From contig NC_081413.1 in assembly GCF_030272615.1 (NCBI RefSeq), positions 444,935,038 through 444,999,037 on the forward strand: DNA of 64,000 nucleotides, written 5' to 3'. Made by a program: the position numbers and the translations under genes. Shown one piece after another: positions 24,077 to 38,160 of the stretch. The notes beneath the pieces are model-generated. The model did no database searches. It was not told where the DNA came from and saw only the letters and a program-made list of their open reading frames with translations. Each line of letters opens with the position of its first letter. The first letter of the stretch is position 1. Origin of the DNA: Cryptomeria japonica. Its lineage: Eukaryota > Streptophyta > Pinopsida > Cupressales > Cupressaceae.

Positions 24077-24479
24077 ACTATATAGTTCTTGGGAAATGTC
24101 TATATGGATATTTATTGTCTCCATATTTCTGTAAATGGCTAGCTCTATATTTTTGTAATGTTTGTGCTTTTTCTCTTTGTGATTTTGGGATATATGTTTA
24201 CAGTGAGCATATATTTCATTTCTTGAGCCATATTTGTTATCGTTCAATTTTATTATTTTTTCATGAGCCAATTATTATCCAGACTCTACAGAAAGTTTAT
24301 TTCTCTGAGTTTGATTGGTGCATTTATTTGATCTCCTTGAGTTTCAATTTTTATTCCTTAGTCTTTGATTGTAAATGCGTTCCTTTTTAATATTTTCGAT
24401 AACCATTTTGATCTCTATGATTTTATTTTCTCTTGTCATAATTTTTCTTTCCGTCTAGTTGAATGCACTAAAAGTCATA

Positions 24480-24660
24480 TGCATCAAATTTTCTATCATA
24501 TGCGCTATATTGTATGCCAAATGGACTAAACTATTTGTCGAATCCACTGTCTGGTTTAACAGATGCACTAAAGCTTTTCGAATGCGGTAAAATAAGTTTC
24601 ATATGCGCTAATTCACAAGTCATATGCACTAATCTTTGAATCATATTTACTAATCTAGGT
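24480..24660 (+). repeat. Degenerate short repeats within solo LTR A
   Basis: Five or six diverged copies of a motif like CATATGC(A/G)CTAA spaced about 20-40 bp apart. I see no matching cluster in the corresponding part of solo LTR B, so it may be specific to this copy. Confidence 0.4.
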
Positions 24661-26206
24661 TTTTACTGGTTTATCTTCTTAGCTAGTTTTTCTGATTTTT
24701 GTTCTAATACTCAGAGGCTATTGTTGGTTCCTGAGATGTTCCAGGACTTTTTCATTAACTGATTATTGAATGATTTGGCTATATTTTGTTATATGTGATT
24801 ATTTGTAGCTAGGCTCCATGATTATATTCCTATATGTTGGTTGTCCTAGTTTTCCTATGAGGTTGTCATGTTGCATATGATGTTGTTGGGTTGATTTGAC
24901 ACCTTGGACTACCAACTCTTGTAGTATTGTGAGCCCATGGTCATCTTGAGATATTTTAAGTTATAGATTTCTTTGTTGTAACCCTAAGGTCAAGGTGCAT
25001 GCTAGAGGGAGTGGGCTTCCAACTGAGTGGCTAGGATTGCAAGGGGGTAGACAACCAGGTTACTCAGGGTTTAGATCGTTGGAAATGGTTGGTGGCTCCT
25101 CTGCCTTGCCTAGGGTTGGCTATTTGGGATATGATTGGGAAGGCCTTGGTAACCTAGGTAAGATAATCTCCCTTACCCCAGTAAGGTTAAGATGGCTCCG
25201 CATGTGCATCTCGGATGGTCAGGTAGGTACCTAGGTTCCCATTTGTCGCATGTGATGACATTTTTTTCCGTACATGTAGGTCCTAGTGCCTTAATTCTTG
25301 ACCTGATGTGTTGCCTCTGGAGGTTTCATGTTGGAGATTTTATTATTTGCATTCTTGCACTTGTTTGGTATCGGTCCTTCCTTTGGTTGTTAGGTGTCAC
25401 CTTAGATCTTGAGTGTGAGTAGGATCTTGTGTCATCTCTTAGCACGAAGGGTGGTTTGATGCCTTCTTCCATTAGGACGTTCTTCGTTGGATGCTTCTGT
25501 GTGGTTGTGGATCTCTTGTCTTTTCAGCTATTGATGGATACTTGTCACAGATTGAAGTATATGATTCTTATGCAATATGTATGTATTAGACTCATGATGT
25601 AGTTATATTTGTAATTGAGAGCAATGCTCCTTCATGTAATCGGATAATTGTGTAGTAGATAGTTTAGTAGTGGGCATATTGATGTATCATATGTACTTTG
25701 AATATTGATTCATCAATGGAAATAATGGTTTTCGATATATTATTATGAAATTGATTTCATGTATGGGATCAGTTACATTTAGTATTGGTGTTTTAAAAAG
25801 AACCTAATGGGATGGATAATGTATGCATAGTAGATTGGTGTATTCATATTTAGGATAGTAAATGATCATTTATTTATGGAAAGGTTAAATTATTGTTAGA
25901 ATATGCATTGGATCATGATGGTAGTTGTGTTATCATATTTATGATGCTCTATTATTTCTTATGGTTAGTTTAGGTAATGGCGTTGACATACCCAAGGGAA
26001 TGCTTAGATGTATTGTGATTATTTCTGCTTGCGTTATGTGTTTCTATGATAATGTTGCGATGATTAAATGTTACCTTGATAATAGTTGTATTATGCATAT
26101 AAGTATTTGATTATATGTGTGGATTTAGAGGATGTTTTTTAAAAAAATTATCTCTATTTGCATATTATTTTGTTAGTTTCTCTAGGGTATTTTGGTGGGC
26201 ATTACA

Positions 26207-29200
26207 AAGAGTAAAAATTAGGTTTTGACATTTTTCAAACTCAGATGTAATGCATAGAAAAATTTGACACAATTAAGATAACCTGGAAAAAAATATATAA
26301 GAATAAAAAATTATAAATCTATCCTTTTAAAATTTCTTTCCCTCAAGTAATTTTGATTTGGACGTTCCTAGATCTTTGGTTCTTTTGAATCAACATCTTT
26401 ATAGGTAGGTTACTACAATGGCCTAGATGTCCTATAATTGTAATAGTTATTGACTTATTCACCCTTGTAATATTGATGGCATAAAGTACTTATAGATCCA
26501 CATATGAAAAATGACTACAATACAATTTAGAGAAAATAAAGGGGTAAAAACACAAAACTATGTCACGTTATTAGCATAAGTGAATTTAAGTAATTCTAAC
26601 TAAAAATTAATTTTAGTCAAACATTTAGTTTATAGAGATTCATTATAGGTATCTTATATATGGGCCATAACTTTTCCAATTGAAATTGTCTACTAAATGT
26701 ATATTTTATACCACTTTGGGTCTAATTACCAATTTTGTTTTATGTTTTAAAAACTCGATGTTTGAACAACTCCTACTCTTATAAATATTTTTTTTTTTAA
26801 AATGTAAAAGTACCCTTTTATAAATCTATAAATTAATTTTCAAAAATATATCTTTAATATTTTAATTACATTTTTATATTTTATATTTTATTTATATTGA
26901 AATTAGGTCATTAGCACTAAAATATAAGGTTAATTATCTTGTAAAGGGAAAATTCAAAAATTTTGAAAAAAAAATTGAAAAAAAATAAATGCACTAGAGA
27001 AAAGAGTTTATTTCAAGATGATATAATTCTTTTTTAATTTGAATAAATAATTAAGAAAAAATGTGACGTCAATGGAAAGTGTTATATTTCAATAGCCACA
27101 ACATTTTAAATTTATTGAAAAATATATATACATAAAAATATATACATACATATACATAAATTTTCAAGTTATCAATATACATAAAAAAAATTTGAAGAGA
27201 AAAATGTAAAATTTACTATATAAAGTGTGATGCCTCATGTAACCTCAATCTCAGTTTTTTATCAACAACTAAATTATAGTGTTTAATTTATAAGAAAGTA
27301 TAATCAAATAATTTTTAATTTTTTTTTAAATTACAAACATAAAATACAGAATAAAATACACATTTTATTAGTTTACGTCATTTCAAAATTCAAAACACAT
27401 ATTTCAATTTCTATTGATTCAATTTAAAAAGTTGAATCAACATTGGTCATTTCCTTTATAAAAGTGTGACACAACTTTGTTCTTTTATCCAAAGAGTATA
27501 ACAAAAAATGGACCACAAAAATTTGAGAATATTACTCCATAATAAAAAAATACCATTTTGTAAAATAAGAAAAATATTTGAGAAGAATAATTGTAGCATG
27601 AATCCACTAAAATTTTGCATAGAAGAACAAGAATAATCTGATATATATATAATTCCCAAGAACCAGCCTATTTTCTTAGACCAAAAAAGGTAAAAGAAAT
27701 GGATGAACACTTCATGAACTACTTGAAGGGGGATTCTTAAATAAAATAAAAGCTCATTTTCTTGTCGCATATTTCTAGTGAACAAAAGAATACAAAGAGA
27801 AAGAGGAAATAAAATATTATGTATCAATCATAAAATTTTAAACATGATATTCTCTTTCCTTTGAACTATCTAATTCCATTTAGTTTTTATTTTACAAGAA
27901 AAGCTACTAACAAAAAGTTTTTCAAATCAAGATTTTGGTAGATAAATATCAAGGGAATAGATAAGTGCAAACTACATTTTTAAATAACTCAAGGAATTTA
28001 TAAATGAAATTTCATACCATTTAGTTTATATATAACACCTACTTGTTTTCAAAATATCATTAAGACATTTAAAAATGTATGTATTTAATAAAATGATATA
28101 ATTGTATATATATAAAAAATAATAATCATCTTTCATATTAAAGAAGAAATTCATATAGTGATGAAAAATAGAATTTTCTCGTCAGCCAAAACCATAGTGA
28201 TGGAAAAAATTGAGATTAATTTTATTGGGCTACATTTTGTTGAAGAAAATATCAAGTTGGAACCCCACATACTCCAAAGTGCTAATAAAAATAGATCTAA
28301 TCATTTTTGGGTTGTTTAACATATGTTTCTCTTTTTTACTAGTATCTAGGGAAAGATGATAAAAGGATTCAAGAGAATCTTAATTATAATAGCTTGGGAT
28401 GGGATGAGAAAATAAAAAAATTGATTATGAAAATAAAAGAGAAATGTAAAAAAAATCTAATTTGTAGATGGATAAGCCAAGTATGCCCTAATATTATATA
28501 AAGATGCTTTGACTAAAATTTGGTTGGATATTTTAATTCATGTCCTCGTAGATGAAAACAAAGAAGTATGTGGATATATGGAAATAAAACAAGGGTAAAT
28601 GTTTCATTTATCATTGATGTGTAGTGTACAAGTTCATAAAGGATAAATCTAGTAATAAGTTGAAATAAATGCATAAGAACTAAATAAACTAAACAATGTC
28701 ATAATATACACTTATGAGCTAACATTCACTAACATTCTCTCATTATTACATTTCTCTTGTAAATATACCCCTAAAAACTAAAATTTTACCTTTTTGAAGG
28801 GATTCCCTTAAAAATTACATAATAAAATTGTTGAATGCATAAAATAATTACATTGTTCTTGTAAATGTACCCCTAAAAACTAAAATTTTACCATGCCAAG
28901 GGAATCCCTTATGAATTACATAATTAAACTTATGAATGCATAAAATAAATACACATTATTGAGAAGACATTTATTTGAAGAAACAAAACTTAATCAATTT
29001 GTATTATCATAAATTATATCCTCATACAATTTCAGACTCACTTAGACCTCACTTTAGTGTTTATGCCTTGTATCCCTTGATTATGTCCGATTCTACTTAA
29101 CCCTGTGCCAAATTTATGGTCTCTACTCTCTACATTGACTCCTAGACCTTGTCTCAACCTATATGTATTAGAAAATGGAACCTAGTGCCATTGTCCAGAC

Positions 29201-29329
29201 CAAAAGGGCCCAATTTTGAATCCTCTAATGGTCAAAAAAAGTTGAGCAAGAAATGATTTTTGATGTTGGCCTTTTTTTAATATATTTCATAAGGTTGGGT
29301 ATAAAATAAATTCTTATCCCCTCATTTGA
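26207..29329. other. AT-rich host-like sequence between the two solo LTRs
   Basis: No supported gene. It contains a two-copy 102-bp tandem repeat (28746-28948), described separately. Its right edge carries TTTGA (29325-29329), the target duplication of solo LTR B. Confidence 0.5.
28746..28948 (+). repeat. 102-bp tandem duplication
   Basis: Two adjacent copies (28746-28847, 28848-28948), each starting TTACATT, sharing TACCCCTAAAAACTAAAATT and ending GCATAAAATAA, with about a dozen differences. Confidence 0.75.
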
Positions 29330-32165
29330 TGTAGTGCCCCTCCCTGGTTCATCTTTTCTTTTTGTACTTTGATAGACTATATATCCATAGCATAGACTAC
29401 CTTGAGATTCTTTTGATAGATGTTTATGATTTACTTATGTTCTAGATGCTTCATTATTGATGATAGACATGTTTTATTTGTACTTGATATTATGATTTCA
29501 TGAGGATGATGATGATATTCATAGACTGTTATGGTGATGGACTCTTATTTGATGATCTTTATATGCTCATTTCATATGCGTGGATTATATTTATGGTAAT
29601 TTGATGGTATCTTATTATGTACTAACCCTCTTTCATGATTATGATTCTATGCGATGTCTTGATATTGTATTGTGTAACTCTCTTCGTGAGTAGAGACGAT
29701 GTCATATCACTCATTGCAAGCATGATATGTCGTCATGATTCTCTATCACTTGTCTACTTATTATGAAGTATATGTATTGTATATGTTGTGTTTAGTGCTT
29801 GATGCAGGTTTGCATGTACTAGGCATCAACTCCACTTGGCTTCACAAGTTTGAGTGTGTCTCTATCCCAATGGCAAGTTGTCAAAGATGACATAGTTTCC
29901 CTCACCACTCTAGGTCTAAGTTGTGTACCTTGTCAATTTTGCGATGACACAAGTCAGGGTTAGAGTCTTATGTCGTGTTTGTTTCCATTAGGTGTAAGAT
30001 GTTATGAGTCTATCTTTGTTCCTGGTTAGATAATATGTGATTAGGAAATTATGATATATTTATTTTGATTGATTAATGTTTAAGTTATTTATTTAATTTA
30101 TTATTTAATTGATATTTAATTATTATTTATTGATTATTTATTTATATTAAAATGGAGTTTTATTTAATATTCATTAATGGAATTTTATATTTATTTATTT
30201 AATTTATTTAATGATATCTCTTGATTTTATATTATTATAATTTATTTATGGTTATTCATTTAAAAATTGTTATTTAATTAATGAATATATTTTTTTATAT
30301 AAAAGTGGTAGAAACAACAAAATATTATAAATTATAAAAAATTTACAGTCCTGATTCAAAGAGCACAGGTAGGAAAGTACCAGGCAAATAAAACCTCTAG
30401 TCTTGCTCATAAAATACAAAAAAACTATACAATCTCCAAAGATATTAGCATGAAAGTACAAGGAGAGTATATGATTCAACCCCAAGCCTCACCAACTAGA
30501 TAAAAAAATTTCCCAATCCAAAACCCAGATACCATAAACAAAACCCAACCAATACAAAATGATCTGGGCCCAGATACAAAAAGTTTCTGCAAATGGAGTC
30601 AAAAAATCCGAGCAAGAAAGCCTTCAAGGATGAAGAAACTAGTAACTGGGTCCGTAATCTAGAGGAGACAAGGCCACATAATTAATTGCATCTTGATCGT
30701 TAGGAGCAAGCACCTGCAAAGGCACCACCATGCTTGGGAGGGACACAACTACAACCATAGACTCAAGAAGATAGTACAATCCTAAAAAAACATTCAAACT
30801 AGCAGACAAAATAACCGATGACACATGGTTGAAAAAGACTTGAAAATAAAATATAATACCATCATAGTTATTAGAAATCAACCCTCCTCTAATTATAGAG
30901 ATAAAAAATGACCATAAGGAAAATCACCAAAGTCAAAATGATAAGAAGAAAAAGCACTATCCAAATCAGAAATAGAGTAGAAAGAAGAGTATCGAAATGT
31001 GTCTAATAATGCTTGAACCAAAGAAACATCCATAAGCAAATCCATACAAATAGTAACAAAACAAGAAGCCACTTCAACAAGAAAAATATTAGTATTTTCC
31101 ACCAACCACTGCATGCCCACCACCTTGCGAATAGCAAGAGAAACATCCATAGGATGTAAATTAAACAACCTACCAAGATTTTCATCATCAAAAGCATGAC
31201 TGTCTTGAAAATCATAGAGTTTAGTGGGTAGGATAATTTTGTAACTTGCACTATAAGCAGCCATAAAAAACAAACATAAAGGCCCACAACAAAAGTGAAC
31301 AACAATCCATAATAAATAGAGCCAAGAAGCACATGAACGAGAATGTGAAATGACATATCATAATTTGCCAATCTCTTACCACATAAATCAATAAACCACA
31401 CGAGCTTACCATCACATCAAAATCCATGAACCCTAAAAAAAAACCAGTAAAGACACACGAACCTCAACACATGACCCGTACCAACAACTTACCTCAAGCA
31501 ACCACAACACCCAAAACCAAGCATAAGTAATCATAAAAATATACCACCTTAAACAAAACCAATCAAGAAAAGCCCATCCCAAGCAAAGAATCGTACAAGG
31601 AATATCACATAGCACCTCGAGAAGGGATAATTGTTACACATTACCCAATTTGGCTATGAGACGTCACCAACATCAAATCACTCTACACCACAACACATTG
31701 TAGACTAGTCCAGCTAGCACCCTCCTTCAAATAATCAATAGAAATGTAACTCTAATGGCATCAAGTAAATAGCCAAAATAGGCTCCATACTCAAAGTCAC
31801 TAAATGCACATACATATTACTGATCTCAAATAAAGTGCAAGGTTGCATCAAAGCCAATTAAAGTACAAAGCTACAGAATAATCACCATATTAAATACTGA
31901 AGTAGACAAGCAATATCCAAAAGATGTAAAAAAGAACCCATAAGCCCAAACAAACAAAATAACTTAAGGATACCAAATAGTTGGGCTGCACTCTACATTA
32001 TGCAAACAAATGTCATACATGCCAGACAATAGGAATGAAGACACACCACTAAATCTACAATATATCCCAAATGAAACATCAAAGAAAAGTGAAAAACTGA
32101 CATCGAGATCCTAACATTATTCATGAGGAATTTGGAACCCTTCCATCAACCAAAGAAGGAACATC

Positions 32166-35100
32166 TCATGGCCCAACATCTAATTGATTGGCATGGAGAT
32201 CAATCACTAAATTTGCTAAAAAATCTGCAATAACATTAATCTCTCTATAGCAATGAGAAACCAAAAAAGCATCAAAGCTATCAAGCTTAATCAGGATGTG
32301 ATCAAAAAGATACTGAAGATGCCAAAAATGAATTTTCTTATTAGATAAACTTTGAAAGGTCACCATAGAATCCCCTTCTAAAACAACATTCGTAATGCCA
32401 AGGGAGGCAGCCAAATCCAAACTGAGAGATAAAGCATGAAATTCAACATAATTGTTAGTTTTGACACCAACATAATGACACCTAGCATAAACTAACTTGG
32501 AGTTATGATCAAAGATAGCCACCCCAATACCAGCCTCACTAGGATTCCCCCTAGTGGCACCATCATAATTCCCCTTGAAAAAAGAAGAATGAGGAGGACA
32601 CCATTTAGCTAATTTCCTTCTATTAACCCCATCAAAACGTTTAGCAATCGAACCTTGAGAAGGAAGGGACTTCAAAGAACTCCAAACTCTAGTTATCATA
32701 TTATCCCATTGTGAAAAGGAAGTGAGATGAACAAGGTTCTTATAAATGTAGGAAAGAGCAACCTTAGAAATAGAAGCTTCAATTCTAGACAAAACTTCCA
32801 ACAAATGAGATTGTTTCTTATGAAAAAATTTTCTATTCCGCTCCAACCAAATATTCCATATAAAAATTTAAGGGGCGATTATCCATAAACAAGAATAAAA
32901 AGAACAAGCAAACATGATAGGCCAGGATCTAAACTAGGAAAGGAGATTTGGACATAAGGTAGAAGACCAACCCAATTTATCAAAGAGCCAATACTAATAG
33001 CTGGATGAAAATTGACAATGCAAAAATAAATGAGAAGAGGATTCCAAATGAGAGTTACATAACACACAAGGAAAAATAGTTGCTATACCAAGCCTATCCA
33101 ATCTCATACCCGTAAGCACCCTATCTTGAACTGTAAGCCAAGCAAAGGCTACAACCTTAGAAAGACAAGCAAAATGCTAGAAAAGCTTATTAGGCCAAGA
33201 GGAATCCTCTCAGAAAGAGATAAGGGAGCAATAGCCATCTTTAACATTATAAGAGCCTGAAACATTTTTAGTCCAAATTAATTCATCCACAAAATCTAAA
33301 AGAATAATTGGTCTATCACTCAATTCCTTAACATAAGCGTCCTTTATAGAGTGGTCCACCTGCAGAAATTCTATGGATTTCCATTTAACCTCTCTAAGAG
33401 GACCCGAATCATCCACATAAAAATAATCAGCAACATGTACACTCCAAAGAGAAGAAAGAAGATTCATAATAGGAGACCAATCTCTAAGGTTGACCAAATC
33501 ATCATGTCCATTCCAAACCTCATCCCAAAATCTGGCCTTCTTACCATCATGAATAATCCACGAAAGGTGAGGGAGAATAACATTTTTGCACTAAGCCAAA
33601 AAATTCCAAATAGAGGAACCTTTTGGTAACACAGAAATAGTAAAAATACTCTCTGGATGACCATTTCCTAAGTATTTAGCATACATGAGATTTTCCCAAA
33701 AGGAATGAGGGTCTTTATATAATTTCCACACCAACTTCGCCCCCAAAGAAAGATTTTTCTTATCAAGATCCCAAATACCAGTGCCTCTTAATTCCTTAGG
33801 CATAAAGACATTTTTCCAAGCTAGAAGGGGGAGCTTATGTCTCTCATCCTTATTACTATTCCAAAGAAAAGACCTAAGAGTATATTTCAATTGAACTATA
33901 GAGGCCTTAGGAGTTTTCCAAACAGACATTAGATATATGGGAACAACATTTAGACTAGATTTAATAAGCAAAATTTTACCAGCTAATGAAAGCCACTTAT
34001 GATTCCAAGATAGGATTCTGTATGAGATTGAGGAAATTAGGTTTTCCCAAAAGCAATTCTTTTCAGCACCCACAAAAAAAGGGACTCCCAAATACTTACA
34101 AGGAAAACCACCAATCTCAAAACCCCAAAAAACTGCAATCTTTGTTGAACCAAAGGAGAAGTATTAAGAAAGAAAATCTTAGATTTGGAAGTATTTACTT
34201 TTTTCCCCAAAAAAGAAGAATAATTCATAATTATTTTTTTAATCACTTTTTCTTCTGACATCGAGGCATGACCAAATAACAAAGTATCATCAACAAATAA
34301 ACAGTGGGAAATAGGATTAGGAACCTCAGAAATGCTAATCCCTCTCCATAAACCTATAGACCTAGCCGCTCTAATTGCCCAACTAAACACTCCAGGTAGA
34401 AGGATAAACAAGAATGAAGAAAGAGGATCTCCCTATCTAATTCCTCGAGAAGATGAGAAAAAACCACATGGAGAACCATTCAAAAGGACCAAAATCTAGC
34501 AGAAGAAATACAAGAATGAAAACACTTAATCCAAGATTTAGAAAAACCTAATTTAGACAAAACCAGACACAATGCATGCCAATCAACCCAATCATAGGCT
34601 TTCATCATGTCGAGTTAAAGAATCATATCTAGAAACTTCTAAGAAGTAATTGAGCGCAAAACCTCATGAGCAACAATAGCCCCATCAAGAGTCTCTTTAC
34701 CTGGAACAAAACCACCTTAGTTCGAGGAAATAATTTTAGGGATAATTTTAGCCAGCCTAATGGAAATTGCCTTAGTAAAGATTTTGTATAATGTATTACA
34801 AAGGGAAATTGGACAAAAATCAGCAAAATTATTAGGATCATCCGCCTTAGGAATGATAGCAATTTGTGTAGCGTTAAGTTCTTTAAGGATAGATCTATTC
34901 TGGCTAGCTTCCTCAAGAGCTAAAAGGACATCATTACCCATAAATGCCCAACATTTCTGAAAAAATAATGGAGTAAAACCATCAGGACTAGGGGCCTTGT
35001 CAAGACCCATAGTGAAAACAACCTCCTTGACCTCATCAACCATGAAAGGGGACATAAGCCTTTTATTGTCCTTAATAGAAACAAGAGATGGAATATCCCT

Positions 35101-36368
35101 AATAAAACTATCATCTAGTTGGACAGGTTCAGAAGATAGAAGTGACTTAAAAAATCTAACAACCTCAGAAGAGATCTCATAAGAATCCAGCAAGAGGGAC
35201 CCACTGACATCCTGAATACAAGATATTCTATTTCTATATCTCTTAAGTTTAGTAGATGAATGAAAAAATTTAGTGTTCCTGTCACCCTCAGAAAGCCATA
35301 ACTCCCTTGACTTTTGTCTCCAATAAATCTCTTCCCTAGAAAGAATATCTTCAAGCTGAGATTTGAGAGATTTTAACTTATCAAAATTTGCAAAATCCAT
35401 ACCATGAAGAAGAACATAATCATTAAGATATTCAATTTCATGTTGGAGATGAGCCTTCTCATGAAAAATATTCTTAAAATGAGTAGAATTCCAAATTCAA
35501 ATTTTCCCTTTCAAGAATGTTATCTTTTGACAATTTGAAACATCTGGGACCCCAAACAAAAAGGAGCAGATAACCACCATTCCTTTAATAGTGGTAAAAA
35601 AGAAGGGTCCCTAAACCACATAGGTTCAAATTTATAAGAAATTTGCTAAGGAGCTCAGTCCTCCAAAATAGAGAAGGAAACTAGGAAATTATTAGACCCT
35701 ACATTAGGCAAAACTAGAGAAGAAAAATCAAAAGGAGACTCTATTTAATTTTGAGAAATAAGAAAATGATCCAATATTTCCACAATTTGTGAAAATTCCC
35801 TTCTCATATTCATCCAAGTAAAAGGACCATTCTGAGTCATACAATCAAATAGACCCATATCATGAATAAAATTACCAAAATCAGCAACAATCCTATAAGT
35901 GGTTAAAATGCCACCAGATTTCTCATGTAAACTGGATATCACTTTGAAATCCCCACCAGGGACTAACATAAAATCCTTCAAAGGGGAAGAAACTAACAAA
36001 AGTTCTTTCCAAAGTTTTTTCTTCTCCAAAATACCAAAGGGGCCATAGATATTAAAAAGCCAAAATTTCACCTTTGAAACCCTGCTCTTGACTAAGGCTA
36101 ACATCCAATTCACTAAAGAAGAAACAAGATTCAAATCAGCCATATAATCATTCCAAAGGAAAGAAATACCCCCTAAAGCACCAATAGCAGGGGAGGAAAC
36201 AAATTTCCATAATTTCCAAGAAGAAAAAAGAGAATTCGCAGTGGACAAACTAAGCTTTATTTCCTATAATAGAAAAATATCACACTTCATTAAATCCATT
36301 TGAGATTTAATCAAGTGCTTTTCATTAGGGGCATTTAAGCCCCTAACATTCCAAGAAATAAGCTTCAT
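32166..36368 (-). pseudogene. LINE ORF2: endonuclease, reverse transcriptase, RNase H
   Basis: The minus-strand ATG at 36368 starts MKLISWNVRGLN, the start of the APE-type endonuclease. GGDFKVISSLHEKSGG and FTWMNMRREFSQ follow at about 35.76-36.0 kb. RT begins near 35.1 kb (IPKADDPNNFADFCPISLCN) and its active site reads FVDDTLLFG near 34.3 kb. The thumb-like segment (LSWNHKWLSLAGKILLIKS) and a Cys/His zinc-binding region near 33.1 kb come next. The C-terminal RNase H (32166-32846: DGATRGNPSEAGIG, EFHALSLSLDLA, EGDSM, ADFLANL) is of the RVT_3 type found in plant L1 elements. Such a protein nicks target DNA and primes reverse transcription there. The frame changes several times and in-frame stops occur. 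Confidence 0.9.
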
Positions 36369-36657
36369 TAGCTTTGAGGGGAGGCAGAGGCTCCCCTCTT
36401 TTCTTCAATTTAATAATTCCTACCCTCAATAAACACATTCTGCAAATTCCTCTTGATAGTGAGTGAATGAGTAACCAGAAGACTAATCAAAGATTTATTT
36501 TTCTTTCTAACAAAAGACCCAGGAGAAGACAGATTTACAATCTTATCATCATCAACTCCCTCCTAAAGAGTAAGAGGTTTCTTTTTACATTTACTCAACG
36601 AACTAGGAGAGGAAATAAGAGTAGATTAGATGCCAACATCAATCTCTTCTTGTTTTT

Positions 36658-38160
36658 TTAAATGTTTTGGTGCATGACCTCTAGACTTAGGAGAGAGTAA
36701 AGGGGAAATCCTTTACACACCTTCAATGGGCTCTCAAGAGGAGGGAAATTCTCTTTATCTATATTCGAAGCATTGGAAAGAACATCAAAGGGATTGTGAG
36801 AAGAAGGAATAATCAAGTCTTTCTGAATAGTATTCAAATAAATAGAAATCAATTTAATGACCTTATCAGTAGTCAAAACATCAAGAGGCATAGAATATCT
36901 TTTAACAAGATCATGTACCTGATTAATTAAATGATCATCATGAACTATAAGAGGAGCTTCAACTATATTCTTGAATGAAGGACCAATGTGAGACCCAACC
37001 AAGTTCAAAACACTAGAACCCACAGTTGGATTAGCAGGAGATGAAAGAAACAAATTATTATTAGCGAACATCAGACCACACTTAGAAGGAACCTTTAAAC
37101 CAATCGACCCAGCTGAAGACAAAGAAGATTTATCATTAAGTAAAATGCTAGCTCGAGGCAACCTAGAAGAACTAGAAATTATCATCATAGATATGGAAGG
37201 AATCAGAACACCCACAGAAACATCAACAATAGGATACTCAGAAGCAATATTAGGAGTGAAAATATTAGGAGTAGTCATGTCTAAAATAGGAGCAGAAGCA
37301 AAATGCTTTTTAAAATCCAACAAAAATGAAACATCCATAGCAACAAAAGTTTTAGCAAAACCAACAGTATCTTTATCAATATTTTTCCTCTGAATACCAT
37401 AATTCAATTTAATATTGCAAGACATAAGAAGGGTATCCTTAGGGTTAATTAAGACACAAACTTTAACTAGAACTTCCCCATCTACTAACTCTTAATGGGA
37501 GATTAAGAAAGTCCCAAAGGAATCCCCAATTAATCTAAGCACATCAGGATTAGAAAATTCAAAAGGTAACTTTGGGAGACAAAACCAGATAGGAATCTTA
37601 CTAGGAGTAACCCAAGCAGGCACAAAAAAAGGCTTCCAAAAACTCACAAATAGAAGAGTTTTACAAATCTAAAATAAGGAGTCTTCAATGCCTCACCCCT
37701 AGCCCCAGAGGAATCAAATACGATAATGAAAGAAATCATAGACATAACCTGAAAATAATGAATCCCTGACCATTTCACATTTAATTTATGATGAAGTTTG
37801 GAAAAATTTATAGGATCCCCCCAAATCTCAAGAGTAATTGCAAGCGAATGCCAACAACTAGCCTTTTTAGCCACATCAAATCCCAATAAATCAATAAGAG
37901 GGATAGGAGCCCATACCTTCAGAGCCTCATGAACATCTAAATTAGGGTTAGAAGACTTATCCTTCGAGTTTGTAGATTCCTATGAAGAAGAAGCTCGATG
38001 AGAAGCCCTAGCTCCATTAGGCAGTGAATAAGTAACCATAGTATCGCATGAAATCTGGCTTGAAACCCTAGCTCCATTCGAAGGAAGAGAAGAAACATTA
38101 CCCACATTCTAATTTGAAACCCTGGCTCCATTTGAAGGCAGAGAAACAACATTTCCCACA
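36658..38160 (-). pseudogene. LINE ORF1-like (nucleic-acid-binding) region
   Basis: Minus-strand fragments in the ORF1 position upstream of the endonuclease. The segment IPIWFCLPKLPFEFSNPDVL (about 37.5-37.6 kb) matches the DUF4283-type domain of plant LINE ORF1. It is followed by a 255-codon open stretch (36658-37425) of Ser-rich, unremarkable sequence. Near the N-terminus a 54-bp unit (about SLPSNGARVS...NVGNV) is repeated 2-3 times at 38062-38180. Stops and frameshifts separate the pieces. Confidence 0.65.

Larger units (their letters stand above)
16943..26206 (+). mobile_element. Solo LTR A of a giant-LTR family, interrupted
   Basis: Begins TGTAGTGCCCCTCCCTG and ends GGTGGGCATTACA, flanked on both sides by AAGAG (16938-16942, 26207-26211). 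There is no internal retroelement domain between its halves except the nested 18516-24076 element, so it is a single LTR left by LTR-LTR recombination. Own sequence: 16943-18515 plus 24082-26206, about 3.7 kb, very long for an LTR. The same ends and several internal blocks recur in solo LTR B. Orientation is given as read TG to CA; which strand is transcribed is unknown. Confidence 0.88.

Noticed and set aside
26207-29329. Reading the spacer between the solo LTRs as the internal region of one large element
   Set aside because: Each LTR has its own different target duplication (AAGAG and TTTGA), and no primer site or polypurine tract borders the spacer.
30639-31615. Minus-strand frames of 60-132 codons
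   Set aside because: They lie in the LINE 3' untranslated region, are hydrophobic chance frames and overlap each other in different frames.
34760-35182. Plus-strand frames opposite the LINE RT
   Set aside because: Shadows of the minus-strand RT coding sequence.
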